Positions 7,332-14,636 of a stretch of DNA of 19,830 nt are shown in pieces. The position numbers and the translations under genes were made by a program. This DNA is from Proteobacteria bacterium UBA664 (GTDB lineage: Bacteria; Pseudomonadota; Gammaproteobacteria; UBA7966). Below the pieces are notes generated by a model. The model had not been told where the DNA came from. It searched no databases and was given only the letters and a program-made list of their open reading frames with translations. Positions within the stretch are counted from its first letter, which is position 1. Every line of letters starts with the position of its first letter. The stretch covers positions 1-19,830 of the forward strand of contig DBNU01000062.1 in NCBI GenBank assembly GCA_002299125.1, in the 5' to 3' direction.

Positions 7332-10294
7332 CGATCACCAGCGAGCTGCCAGGTCGCGCGCGCCAGCAGCGCGGTGGCGAGGGCGATGAGCCCGAGTGCG
7401 GGCGCGAGCGGTATCGGTTGTGGCTGGGTCGCGGCTGGCGCGAGGGTCACCCGCAGGCTGGCGGTGGCCGGTGGGGGCGGGTCGAGGGTGTTGCTCGTGG
7501 CCTCGAAGCTGAGGTCGTAGGTGCCCGCCGGGGCACCCTGGGTGGCGAGCTCGAGTACGCGCGTCACCGTGGCACCCAGGGTGAGGTCACCGAGATCACA
7601 GCCCGGCGTCGGCGTACTGGCGCAGCCGGCTGGGCCGGCGACCAGCGTGAAGCCCGTTGGCAGCACGAGGCTCAGCCGTGCCGCCCCTGCGGTCGCTGGG
7701 CCGAGGTTGGTGACACCGAGGTTCAGGAGCAGTCGATCGCCGACCACGACTGCGCCCGACGGCGACACGAGCCCGACCTCGAGGCGCAGATCCGCGAGCG
7801 CCAGCACGGTCGTCGTGGCCTCGGCACTGTTGTTGGTCGCCAAGGGATCGGGGGTTGCGGCGCTCACCATGGCGGCGACCCGGCCGATGCCCGGCGTGGT
7901 GGTGGCGAAGCTCAGGGGCAGGGTCACGGAGGCGCCAGGGGCGAGGGTGCCCAAGGCACAGAGCGCGCCTTCGGCCGTGGCCAAGCAACCCGCTGGCCAG
8001 GTGCCGACGGGGCCCAGGCCGCTCACCACGAGCTGCAACTGCGCCGCACCCGCACCACCTGGCCCCTGATTCGTGACCGTCACCGTGAAGTTCGCGTTGC
8101 CACCCTGAGGTACGGTGCCCGCGGACGACGTGGCGCTCACGGTGAGATCCGCAGGCAGGATGGCCAGGACAGTCCGGCTCAGCGAATTGTTGGTGGTGAC
8201 CGGATCACTGGTGGCCGAGGAGACGGTGAGGGTGGCGCTCGGGCTGCCCGCGGCGGTCACCGTCACCGGTATGGCCCATTCGGCCAGCCCTCCGCTCAAG
8301 AGCGGATCCCGGGTGCAGGTGACCGTGCCCGTGCCGACAGTGCAGCCCGAAGGCGGTGGGCCGGCATTCACACCGGCAGGCAGGGCGAGTACGGCGCTGA
8401 CGCTGCGGGCGCTGTCCGGGCCGTTGTTCTGTACGCCGATGCGATACTCGACTGCACCGCCGACGAGGACGGGGTCAGGGCTTGCGGTGAGTTGCGCCTC
8501 GAGGTCGGCCGAGGCCGCCAGCCAGTTCAGGGCGAGACTTAGCGCACCCCAGGCACCGGCCTTGCCGTCCACCGCGATCCGGTAGGTGGTGCCGCTGGTC
8601 ACCGTGAAGGTGGCGCGACTGGTCGTGTTGCCGGCGGCCACATCATCGTTGCTGGCGATGGTCGTGAGACTGGCGACAGCACTGCCCGTGTAGACGCCGA
8701 GCAGGGTGTCGAAGCCCGAGCCCGCGAGGTCCACCGTGGCGCGGCCGTCGCCCGGGGCGGTCCAGCGCCACCAGAGTGAGAGACCACCGTTCGCGCCGGC
8801 GTGCAGGGGCTCGCCGGCCTCGCGGGAGGCAAAGCGATTGCTGGTATTCACTGTGGCCTGAGTGCCGGCAAGGGTAAGGGCTGCCGCGAAGTCGTCGTTG
8901 GCCGGGGGTGGAAACACCCCCTCGAGGTCGAGGCGTGGTTTGGTGATGCCGGCCAGGGTGTCGAGTATCGGACGGCCGCCGTTCAACAGTCGGGTGCGCA
9001 ACTGGGTGATGCCCTCGGCCGGAAAGGCGGAAGCGACCAGTGCCCACGCACCAGCCACATGCGGTGCGGCCTGCGAGGTGCCGGAGTAGCTGAAGCCGCC
9101 TCCCGTGATGGTGATACCGGGGGCCAGCAGTTCGAGGATGGCGGCCGAGTTGGAGAAGCAACCGACGAGGTCGGCCGCGGTGACGCTGTCGGTGCAGCCG
9201 GCGGCCCAGCTCCGGCTGCCCTGGGCCGAGTCGTAGACCGCGCCCACCGAGATCGCGTTGGCGCTGCAGGCCGGCATGGGCAGACCATTCTTGATGCCGT
9301 CGTTACCGGCGGAACTCACCGTGGCGATGCCGAGAGCGGCCGCGCTATCGATGGACAGGCGGAAGGGGTTGGACTGGTTCGGCAGACTGCTGCCATTGGC
9401 CGCGAAGCCGGTGAAGCGGGAGCCGCAGTCGCTCGCGCTGTAGATCCCGGGCACGCTCAAACTCAGGTTCACGGCGCGGATGCCGAAGGTGGCGCGGTTG
9501 GCGATCACCCAGTCGTAGGCGGCGATGATGGTGCTGGAACTGGCCCCGGTCGCCTCGAACACGTCGAGCACCACGAGATCGGCGCCGGGGGCCGTGTTGG
9601 CGACGATGGCCGATACGTTCGTGCCATGCGGATTGGCGGGGTTGTCCTGCTGACCATCGTTGGTGGCGATGTCGATGCTCGCCGCCACCCGACAGGTTGC
9701 GGGCACGCCGGGCGCGGTGCAGGCACCGAAATCGGCGTGGGTGTGGAACACGCCGGTGTCGATCACGGCGATGGTGACCCCGTCCCCCCGCACGCCGGAG
9801 TTCACAACCGTCGGCTGGCCGATGAGCGGCAGGGCCTCGAGGTCGTCCGCCTCCAGACGATGGTCGGGCATGACGGCCCGCACCGCCGGATCGGCGAGCA
9901 GCGCGTCCAGGGCGGCGGCATCCTCGATCTCGACCAATGCCTGCGGGATGTGGTCGAAGGAGCGCCTCACGCGTGCACGCGAGCCGGTGCGGGTGAGCAG
10001 CCGACCCCGAAACCCCTCGCGCGCCTGGCGTACGCGCTCGCGCAGTTGAACGAGTCGTTCGCGCCCAGGGGCATCGTCCCGCAACGCCGGAGCAAGCTGA
10101 CCGCGCAGGGCGGGGAGGTCGCTCGGCTCGAAGTCGACGATGGCCGCGAGCGGGAAGCGACCAGCGGCGGCGCTGGCCGCAAGCTCCGGGGCAAGGCGCA
10201 GGTCGGCCGACGCCACCAGCGGAAACAGTGCCGCGAGGAGGCCCAAAAAGACCCCGCGGACAGCGCGAGCGGTGGCGTAGGGCAGACGCGGCAT
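7322..10294 (-). CDS. Secreted S8 (subtilisin-like) serine protease with PPC and DUF11 domains
   Basis: The 990-residue product starts with a signal peptide (about residues 1-30, basic start, hydrophobic core, cleavage after VASA). A propeptide-like region follows, then an S8 catalytic domain. The triad is visible: D179 in AVIDTG, H223 in NPHGTNV and S407 in GTSQAAPHVAG, with N331 of the oxyanion hole in SSAGNDG. Next come a PPC-type beta domain beginning NDDF (about 461-595) and three DUF11 repeats of about 120 residues. The C-terminus has the pattern IPLAPALGL, a hydrophobic helix and a final GDRRP. This resembles IPTL-CTERM or other sorting tails that anchor exported proteins in the membrane before processing. 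I took the ATG at 10294, which puts the signal peptide at the very start; a GTG at 10351 is the longer alternative. Likely role: cell-surface or extracellular proteolysis. Confidence 0.92.
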   Translation of the reverse strand: MPRLPYATARAVRGVFLGLLAALFPLVASADLRLAPELAASAAAGRFPLAAIVDFEPSDLPALRGQLAPALRDDAPGRERLVQLRERVRQAREGFRGRLLTRTGSRARVRRSFDHIPQALVEIEDAAALDALLADPAVRAVMPDHRLEADDLEALPLIGQPTVVNSGVRGDGVTIAVIDTGVFHTHADFGACTAPGVPATCRVAASIDIATNDGQQDNPANPHGTNVSAIVANTAPGADLVVLDVFEATGASSSTIIAAYDWVIANRATFGIRAVNLSLSVPGIYSASDCGSRFTGFAANGSSLPNQSNPFRLSIDSAAALGIATVSSAGNDGIKNGLPMPACSANAISVGAVYDSAQGSRSWAAGCTDSVTAADLVGCFSNSAAILELLAPGITITGGGFSYSGTSQAAPHVAGAWALVASAFPAEGITQLRTRLLNGGRPILDTLAGITKPRLDLEGVFPPPANDDFAAALTLAGTQATVNTSNRFASREAGEPLHAGANGGLSLWWRWTAPGDGRATVDLAGSGFDTLLGVYTGSAVASLTTIASNDDVAAGNTTSRATFTVTSGTTYRIAVDGKAGAWGALSLALNWLAASADLEAQLTASPDPVLVGGAVEYRIGVQNNGPDSARSVSAVLALPAGVNAGPPPSGCTVGTGTVTCTRDPLLSGGLAEWAIPVTVTAAGSPSATLTVSSATSDPVTTNNSLSRTVLAILPADLTVSATSSAGTVPQGGNANFTVTVTNQGPGGAGAAQLQLVVSGLGPVGTWPAGCLATAEGALCALGTLAPGASVTLPLSFATTTPGIGRVAAMVSAATPDPLATNNSAEATTTVLALADLRLEVGLVSPSGAVVVGDRLLLNLGVTNLGPATAGAARLSLVLPTGFTLVAGPAGCASTPTPGCDLGDLTLGATVTRVLELATQGAPAGTYDLSFEATSNTLDPPPPATASLRVTLAPAATQPQPIPLAPALGLIALATALLARATWQLAGDRRP

Positions 10295-10390
10295 GGTTCG
10301 GGAGGCCTTCAGCCGCCCGCCGATGCCGACGAGTTCAACAAGCCTCGGCACCGATCCGGCTGCTGGTAGAGGGTTGGGTCGGAGAACCCG

Positions 10391-10408
10391 CGCTGCCTGT
10401 CAGCAGCG
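10391..10408. repeat. Hairpin upstream of the protease gene
   Basis: CGCTGC and GCAGCG are separated by six bases (CTGTCA). It lies in the 239-bp non-coding stretch between fdsD and the protease start. Nothing else is clear in that stretch except the hairpin at 10461-10488. Confidence 0.3.
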
Positions 10409-10460
10409 ACCCTCGAGACCATACATCAGGACTGTGACACCCGTATGACAGCCAACACCC

Positions 10461-10488
10461 TCCTGCCCTCTCGAAGGTCAGGGCAGGA
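10461..10488. terminator. 9-bp stem hairpin between fdsD and the protease gene
   Basis: TCCTGCCCT (10461-10469) pairs perfectly with AGGGCAGGA (10480-10488) around a ten-base loop. It lies 46 bp beyond the fdsD stop on the minus strand. There is no T-run after it, so it could be a factor-dependent terminator, an RNA end-protecting stem, or an upstream element for the protease gene. Confidence 0.4.
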
Positions 10489-10533
10489 CGGTATTCGTGC
10501 AATCGCCGCTGCCAGGAACGCAGCGCACGGCCC

Positions 10534-10836
10534 TCAGGCCTTGGGCGGGCCGTAGTAGCTCGGTGCGTCGGGGATGTCGTCCACCAGCCGCCGGGCGCCT
10601 TCCAGCACGTGCGGGGGAAGTTCGGCAACCCCGGCTTCGATGGCAGCCAGCAGCGCCTCCCGCATGCGTGGGTCCCAGTAGCTGCGCAGGTGATTGCGCA
10701 CCCCCTCGGCGGCGCGCTCGGGTGGATAGGGGGCGAAGAAATCGCCGATGTCACCCGCCATGACCAGAATGCGCTCGATGTCGAGCACGCTTCCCGCTGG
10801 GGCCGTGTCCTGGGAAGAGGTGGCAGCGGCGCTCAT
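10534..10836 (-). CDS. fdsD: Formate dehydrogenase delta subunit
   Basis: The 100-residue protein fits the FdsD family: ILVMAGDIGDFFAPYPPERA followed by NHLRSYWDPRMR, then a helical tail ending in SYYGPPKA. FdsD is the small accessory subunit of soluble molybdenum NAD-dependent formate dehydrogenases and is normally encoded at the 3' end of the fds cluster, as it is here. Its ATG overlaps the stop of the molybdenum subunit gene by four bases (ATGA), indicating coupled translation. The N-terminal 16 residues are low in complexity and make it a little longer than typical members. Confidence 0.9.
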   Translation of the reverse strand: MSAAATSSQDTAPAGSVLDIERILVMAGDIGDFFAPYPPERAAEGVRNHLRSYWDPRMREALLAAIEAGVAELPPHVLEGARRLVDDIPDAPSYYGPPKA

Positions 10837-12968
10837 GCCGATGCCTCCGCGCTGGCCGGGTGTTCAACGGCGGCCTCGTGCGCGACACCCGCGAGGACGA
10901 CCTCAACGGCCGTCACCTTGTATTCCGGGCAATTGGTGGCCCAGTCGGATTGATCCGAGGTGAGCGCGTTCACCCGGGAATCCGCGTGATGGAACGTGGT
11001 GTACACCACACCGGCGTTGACCCGCTGCGAGATGCGCGCACGCAGCCGCGTGTTGCCATAACGGCTGGACACGTTCACCGCATCGCCGTTGCGAATGCCG
11101 CGCACGGCGGCGTCCTCGGCCGAGATCTCGAGGACATCCTCGGGATGCCAGCGGGAGTTGGCAGTACGGCGCGTCTGGGTGCCGACGTTGTACTGCGACA
11201 GGATGCGGCCGGTGGTGAGCAGCAGGGGGTAGCGGTCGTTCGTGCGCTCCTGGGTCGGCACGAATTCAGTGAGCATGAACGTACCGCGGCCGTTGGCACG
11301 CGGGAAACGTTCGCGATGCAGGACTTCCGTGCCCCGCGGCGCGGCCTCGTCGACCGGCCACTGGGCTGAGCCCACCTCGTCCAGCAACTCGAACGACAGC
11401 CCGCGGTAGGCCGGCGACAGCCGGGCGATCTCGAGCAGCACCTCGCCCGCGTGTGCGTACTGGGTGGGGTAGCCCATGGCGTTCATGAGTTTCACCACGA
11501 CTTCCCAGTCCTGATAGCCGGCCAGTGGTTCAACCACCTTGCGCACCCGCGAGACGCGGCGCTCGGCGTTGGTGAAACTGCCGTCCTTTTCCAGTGAGGA
11601 ACTACCGGGCAGGACGACATGCGCGAACTTGGAGGTTTCGTTCAGGAAGATGTCCTGAAGCACCACACACTCCATGCGCCGCATCGCCGCCATGATGTGG
11701 TTCTGGTTCGGATCGCTCTGCACCGGATCCTCACCCATGATGTACATGCCCATGAAGTGCCCGGTCAGGGCGGCATCGAACATGTTGGGCAGGCGCAGGC
11801 CGGGCTCGGCATCGAGGGCCACGCCCCAGTCCGCCTCGAAGGACTGCCGCGTCGCGTCGTCGGTCACGAAGCGGTAGCCACTGAAGACGTGCGGCCAACT
11901 GCCGAGGCAGCTACCACCCTGGACGTTGCCCTGGCCGCGCAGCGGGTTCACGCCGACGCCCTCGCGCCCGAACATGCCGCAGGCGAGGGCCAGGTTGCCC
12001 ATGCACATCACGCCGGTCGAGCCCTGCGAGTGCTCAGTGACGCCGAGCCCGTAGTAGATGGCGCTGTTGCCGCCGGTTGCGTAGATGCGCGCGGCGCGGC
12101 GGATCTGCTCCGGGTCGATGCCGGCCTCGGGGCCCGCCACCTCCGGGCTGTAGCGGTCGGAACCGACCAGGGCCATCCAGTGCTCGAACTCGCTCCATTC
12201 GCAGCGCTCGCGGATGAAGGCCTCGTTGTAAAGGCGCTCCTTCACGATGACATGCCCGATGCTGTCGAGCACCAGCACGTTGGTGCCCGGACGCAGCGAG
12301 AGGTGCTCCGTCGCCTCGACATGCGGAGAGCGGACGGTCTCGGTGCGACGCGGGTCGATGACGATGAGCTTCGCGCCCTGGCGCACACGGCGCTTGAGCA
12401 GCGAACCGAACACCGGGTGCCCTTCGGTGGGGTTCACCCCCACGACCATGATGACATCCGCCTCGAGGATGGAATCGAAGTGCTGACTGGCCGCCCCCCA
12501 GCCCACCGTGGCCGACATGCCGAATTGGGTGGGCGAATGGCAGATGCGCGCGCAGTTGTCGATGTTGTTGTTGCCGAAGACGGCGCGCGCCAGTTTCTGC
12601 ACCAGGAAGATTTCCTCGTTGGTGCAGCGGGAGCTGGACACGGCACCGATGGAGCGCCGGCCGTACTTCTCCTGCACTCGACGGAAGCCGTTGGCGGCGC
12701 GCTCGATGGCCTCTTCCCAGCTTGCCTCGCGGAAGGGTTCATCGATGCTGTCGCGAACCAGGGGCGTGCGCACCCGATCCGGGTGGTCGTAGTAATCGAA
12801 GGCGAAACGCCCCTTGATGCAGGCGTGGCCGTGGTTGGCCTTGCCTTCCTTCCAGGGGGTCATGCGGACGATGCGCCCGCCGCGGGTCTCGGCCTTGAAG
12901 CCGCAGCCCACGCCGCAGTAGGCACAGGTGGTGACGGTGCTGGATTCAGGCTTCAGCGGTATCGGCAC
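10833..12968 (-). CDS. fdsA: Formate dehydrogenase molybdenum catalytic subunit (C-terminal part of FdsA as a separate chain)
   Basis: The 711-residue protein corresponds to the molybdopterin part of FdsA. A [4Fe-4S] site is formed by C15, C18, C22 and C50 (CAYCGVGC, then HGHACIKGRF). The active-site pair C143-H144 lies in NCARICHSPT, so the enzyme uses cysteine rather than selenocysteine at molybdenum. Later blocks such as GVNPTEGHPVFGSLLKRR, YGLGVTEHSQGS, LRGQGNVQGG and SDWATNCPEYKVTAVEV follow the FdsA pattern to its end. It oxidises formate to carbon dioxide in the cytoplasm. In most relatives this region is fused to the iron-sulfur domain encoded just upstream; here it has its own GTG start at 12968 with GAAGGAGG eight bases before it. 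The frame is open upstream to 13256, but that stretch is unlike any FdsA. It overlaps the upstream gene by 23 bp and fdsD by four. Confidence 0.9.
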   Translation of the reverse strand: MPIPLKPESSTVTTCAYCGVGCGFKAETRGGRIVRMTPWKEGKANHGHACIKGRFAFDYYDHPDRVRTPLVRDSIDEPFREASWEEAIERAANGFRRVQEKYGRRSIGAVSSSRCTNEEIFLVQKLARAVFGNNNIDNCARICHSPTQFGMSATVGWGAASQHFDSILEADVIMVVGVNPTEGHPVFGSLLKRRVRQGAKLIVIDPRRTETVRSPHVEATEHLSLRPGTNVLVLDSIGHVIVKERLYNEAFIRERCEWSEFEHWMALVGSDRYSPEVAGPEAGIDPEQIRRAARIYATGGNSAIYYGLGVTEHSQGSTGVMCMGNLALACGMFGREGVGVNPLRGQGNVQGGSCLGSWPHVFSGYRFVTDDATRQSFEADWGVALDAEPGLRLPNMFDAALTGHFMGMYIMGEDPVQSDPNQNHIMAAMRRMECVVLQDIFLNETSKFAHVVLPGSSSLEKDGSFTNAERRVSRVRKVVEPLAGYQDWEVVVKLMNAMGYPTQYAHAGEVLLEIARLSPAYRGLSFELLDEVGSAQWPVDEAAPRGTEVLHRERFPRANGRGTFMLTEFVPTQERTNDRYPLLLTTGRILSQYNVGTQTRRTANSRWHPEDVLEISAEDAAVRGIRNGDAVNVSSRYGNTRLRARISQRVNAGVVYTTFHHADSRVNALTSDQSDWATNCPEYKVTAVEVVLAGVAHEAAVEHPASAEASA

Positions 12969-13680
12969 GGACGTATCCTCCTTCGAAAAGACTCTTCTCG
13001 ATGAGCGCCTGAGTGGGGCAACTCTGCACGCAGGCACCACAACTGACGCATTCGGACGCCATGAAGGGTTCGTCCTGACCGGCCGAAACCTTGGATTCGA
13101 AGCCGCGCCCCTGGATGGTGAGCGCGAAGGTGCCCTGGACCTCCTCGCAGGCACGGACACAGCGGCTGCAGACGATGCATTTCGCCGGGTCGAAGAGGAA
13201 ATAGGGGTTGGACTCATCCACGGCGAGGTCGAAGTGGGTCTCGCCCTTCGAGCCATAGCGGTGCGTCGTCAGCCCCACGCGCTCGACCGTCTGGTGGAAC
13301 TCGCTCCAGCCGCCCGGCAGTTCATCGGCGGGGAAGTCCGTCAGATAGAGCTCAACCACGCCACGGCGCAGGCGTTCGATGCCATCGCTCTCCGTGCGGA
13401 CCACCATGCCCGCCTCGACGGGCGTGGTGCAGCTTGCCGGGAAGCCGCGGCGGCCCTCGATTTCCACGAGGCACACGCGGCAGCTACCGAAGGGTTCCAG
13501 CGTGTCGGTGGCACACAACTTCGGTACGGCGCGTCCCGCCTCGGCGGCCGCAAGCATCACGGAGCTGCCCACAGGCACTGTGATCTCCACCCCATCGATG
13601 GTGAGCGTCACCGCCTCGCCGTCGCGCGGTGGCGTGCCGACGTCCACGTCTTCCTTCAATGCCCGCAACTCGGACCACAT
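12946..13680 (-). CDS. Formate dehydrogenase iron-sulfur subunit (N-terminal part of FdsA as a separate chain)
   Basis: The 244-residue protein equals the N-terminal, NuoG/HoxU-like part of FdsA. A [2Fe-2S] site has C56, C67, C70 and C84 in the exact C-x10-C-x2-C-x13-C spacing. Two [4Fe-4S] ferredoxin motifs follow: C168, C171, C174, C178 and C211, C214, C217, C221. The His-Cys3 motif found between these in FdsA and NuoG is missing: LYLTDFPADELPGGWSEF takes its place, with no Cys. The chain ends at TGA 12946, before the molybdenum domain. It should relay electrons from the catalytic subunit to an acceptor. I prefer the ATG at 13680 (GGGAG nine bases upstream) over the GTG at 13713. It is the first gene of the three-gene operon; no fdsG, fdsB or fdsC lies upstream of it in the window. 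Confidence 0.88.
   Translation of the reverse strand: MWSELRALKEDVDVGTPPRDGEAVTLTIDGVEITVPVGSSVMLAAAEAGRAVPKLCATDTLEPFGSCRVCLVEIEGRRGFPASCTTPVEAGMVVRTESDGIERLRRGVVELYLTDFPADELPGGWSEFHQTVERVGLTTHRYGSKGETHFDLAVDESNPYFLFDPAKCIVCSRCVRACEEVQGTFALTIQGRGFESKVSAGQDEPFMASECVSCGACVQSCPTQALIEKSLFEGGYVRADTAEA
12977..12984 (-). promoter_or_regulatory. Strong Shine-Dalgarno site deciding the start of the split FdsA molybdenum subunit
   Basis: GAAGGAGG on the minus strand lies inside the last codons of the iron-sulfur subunit and eight bases before the GTG at 12968. This is near-ideal complementarity and spacing. It argues that the break in FdsA is a real gene boundary rather than a sequencing frameshift. 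Confidence 0.75.
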
Positions 13681-13963
13681 ATTCGCTCGCTCCCGGTTCT
13701 GACGCGCGGTCACCTCTCGGCGGAGGAGGCCTGCCGCGGTGCAACAAACCCACTCGCAATGGACGGCGCCACTGTCGGTATCGGATATCTCCCGCCCCGG
13801 ATTGTAGGGCAGAACTCGTTTTCAGGCTGGGGGTACAGTGTAGCCGGCTCGACAACGCCGCGCGTGCGGGTTCAACCCGCCAAGGGCGGCGAATCGGCGA
13901 GCGTCATCCCCTTCACCGCGAGTGCGCTACGCTGGCGGCTGAGCGAGGGGCAATCGAAGTGTT

Positions 13964-13993
13964 CGTCATGCCCGCGAAGGCGGGCATCCAGTG
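13964..13993. repeat. REP-like palindromic repeat, copy 1
   Basis: The 30-bp unit begins CGTCATGCCCGC and ends ATCCAGTG; ATGCCCGC and GCGGGCAT form a perfect eight-bp stem around GAAG. This is the CGTCATNCCCGC...ATCCAG type of dispersed hairpin common in proteobacterial intergenic regions. It lies in the 398-bp divergent gap 13681-14078, which otherwise holds no gene I can see; a TACAAT-like -10 for the fds operon (13802-13807, minus) lacks a good -35. Confidence 0.75.
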
Positions 13994-14002
13994 TGCTCCC
14001 CC

Positions 14003-14032
14003 CGTCATTCCCGCCCAGGCAGGAATCCAGTG
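14003..14032. repeat. REP-like palindromic repeat, copy 2
   Basis: A second 30-bp unit, CGTCATTCCCGCC to ATCCAGTG, in the same orientation, nine bases after copy 1. Its nine-bp stem has one mismatch. Both copies share the flanking CGTCAT and ATCCAGTG but differ inside, with stem changes on both arms. Confidence 0.75.
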
Positions 14033-14078
14033 TCCTTGGGCCATGGCTGACGATTCTGACGAGGAGGTTGGATAGCCG

Positions 14079-14636
14079 ATGAACCGATCCGCATCCGTCC
14101 AACCGGTCTGGGGCCCCGTGCTGCACTACGCCTTCGCCGACTGTTCGCTGGGAGAACTACTGCTGGTCACGAGTCCCGAGGCGATCTGCGCGATCGCGCT
14201 CGGCGATACACGCGGTCCCCTGCTCGCGTCCGGGCGCCAGGATTTCCCCGGTGTCGAACTCCGGCTGACGCCCGCCGGGGCTACGCTGTTTCTGGAACAG
14301 GTCCGCGCGCTCGTCGACGGCCAGGGCGACGGCCAGGGCCTGCCGCTCGCGCTCGCGGGAACCGCATTTCAGCGCCGCGTGTGGAGCGCTCTGGCGGATA
14401 CTGCGCCCGGTGCAACCCTCGCCTACGGTGCCCTTGCGGCCCGCCTCGGCTGCCCCGGTGCGGCGCGTGCCGTGGCCGCCGCCTGTGCCGCCAACCGCCT
14501 CGCGGTCGCCGTGCCCTGTCACCGCGTAATCGCTGCCGACGGCGCGCTGACGGGTTACCGCTGGGGCATCGAGCGCAAGCGTCGGCTGCTCGCGCGTGAG
14601 CGCGGTTTCACTCCAGCGTTCGCGACACGGCCCTGA
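14079..14636 (+). CDS. ogt: Methylated-DNA--protein-cysteine S-methyltransferase
   Basis: The 185-residue protein is an O6-alkylguanine-DNA alkyltransferase. The C-terminal half has FQRRVWSALADTAPGATLAYGALAARLG in pieces typical of the family, RAVAAACAANRLAVAVPCHRVI with the acceptor cysteine C147 in PCHRV, and GALTGYRWGIERKRRLL. The helix-turn-helix RAV...A and the Asn before the PCHR loop are present. It transfers the methyl group from O6-methylguanine in DNA to itself in a single-turnover repair reaction. GAGGAGG lies 11 bases before the ATG. There is no Ada-type N-terminal regulatory domain, so it is the stand-alone Ogt form. Its last 29 bp overlap the convergent cfa gene. Confidence 0.95.
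   Translation: MNRSASVQPVWGPVLHYAFADCSLGELLLVTSPEAICAIALGDTRGPLLASGRQDFPGVELRLTPAGATLFLEQVRALVDGQGDGQGLPLALAGTAFQRRVWSALADTAPGATLAYGALAARLGCPGAARAVAAACAANRLAVAVPCHRVIAADGALTGYRWGIERKRRLLARERGFTPAFATRP

Noticed and set aside
10833..12968. Selenocysteine formate dehydrogenase
   Set aside because: The active-site codon in NCARICHSPT is Cys, with no in-frame TGA there.
11619..13004. Plus-strand open frame of 461 codons, and a similar one of 522 codons at 8801-10369
   Set aside because: Both are antisense shadows of the formate dehydrogenase and protease genes, with low-complexity His/Arg/Gly-rich translations.
12969..13256. N-terminal extension of the molybdenum subunit in its own frame
   Set aside because: The added 96 residues are Ser/Arg-rich and unlike FdsA, while the other frame encodes perfect ferredoxin motifs. 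The GTG at 12968 has a strong ribosome site.
13764..13783. Sigma54 promoter (TGGCGC...TTGCG on the minus strand) for the fds operon
   Set aside because: The GG and GC elements are 11 bases apart instead of the required 10.
14608..14636. Overlap of ogt and cfa as a sign of a wrong gene end
   Set aside because: Both proteins keep family-typical C-termini; a 29-bp convergent overlap is plausible.
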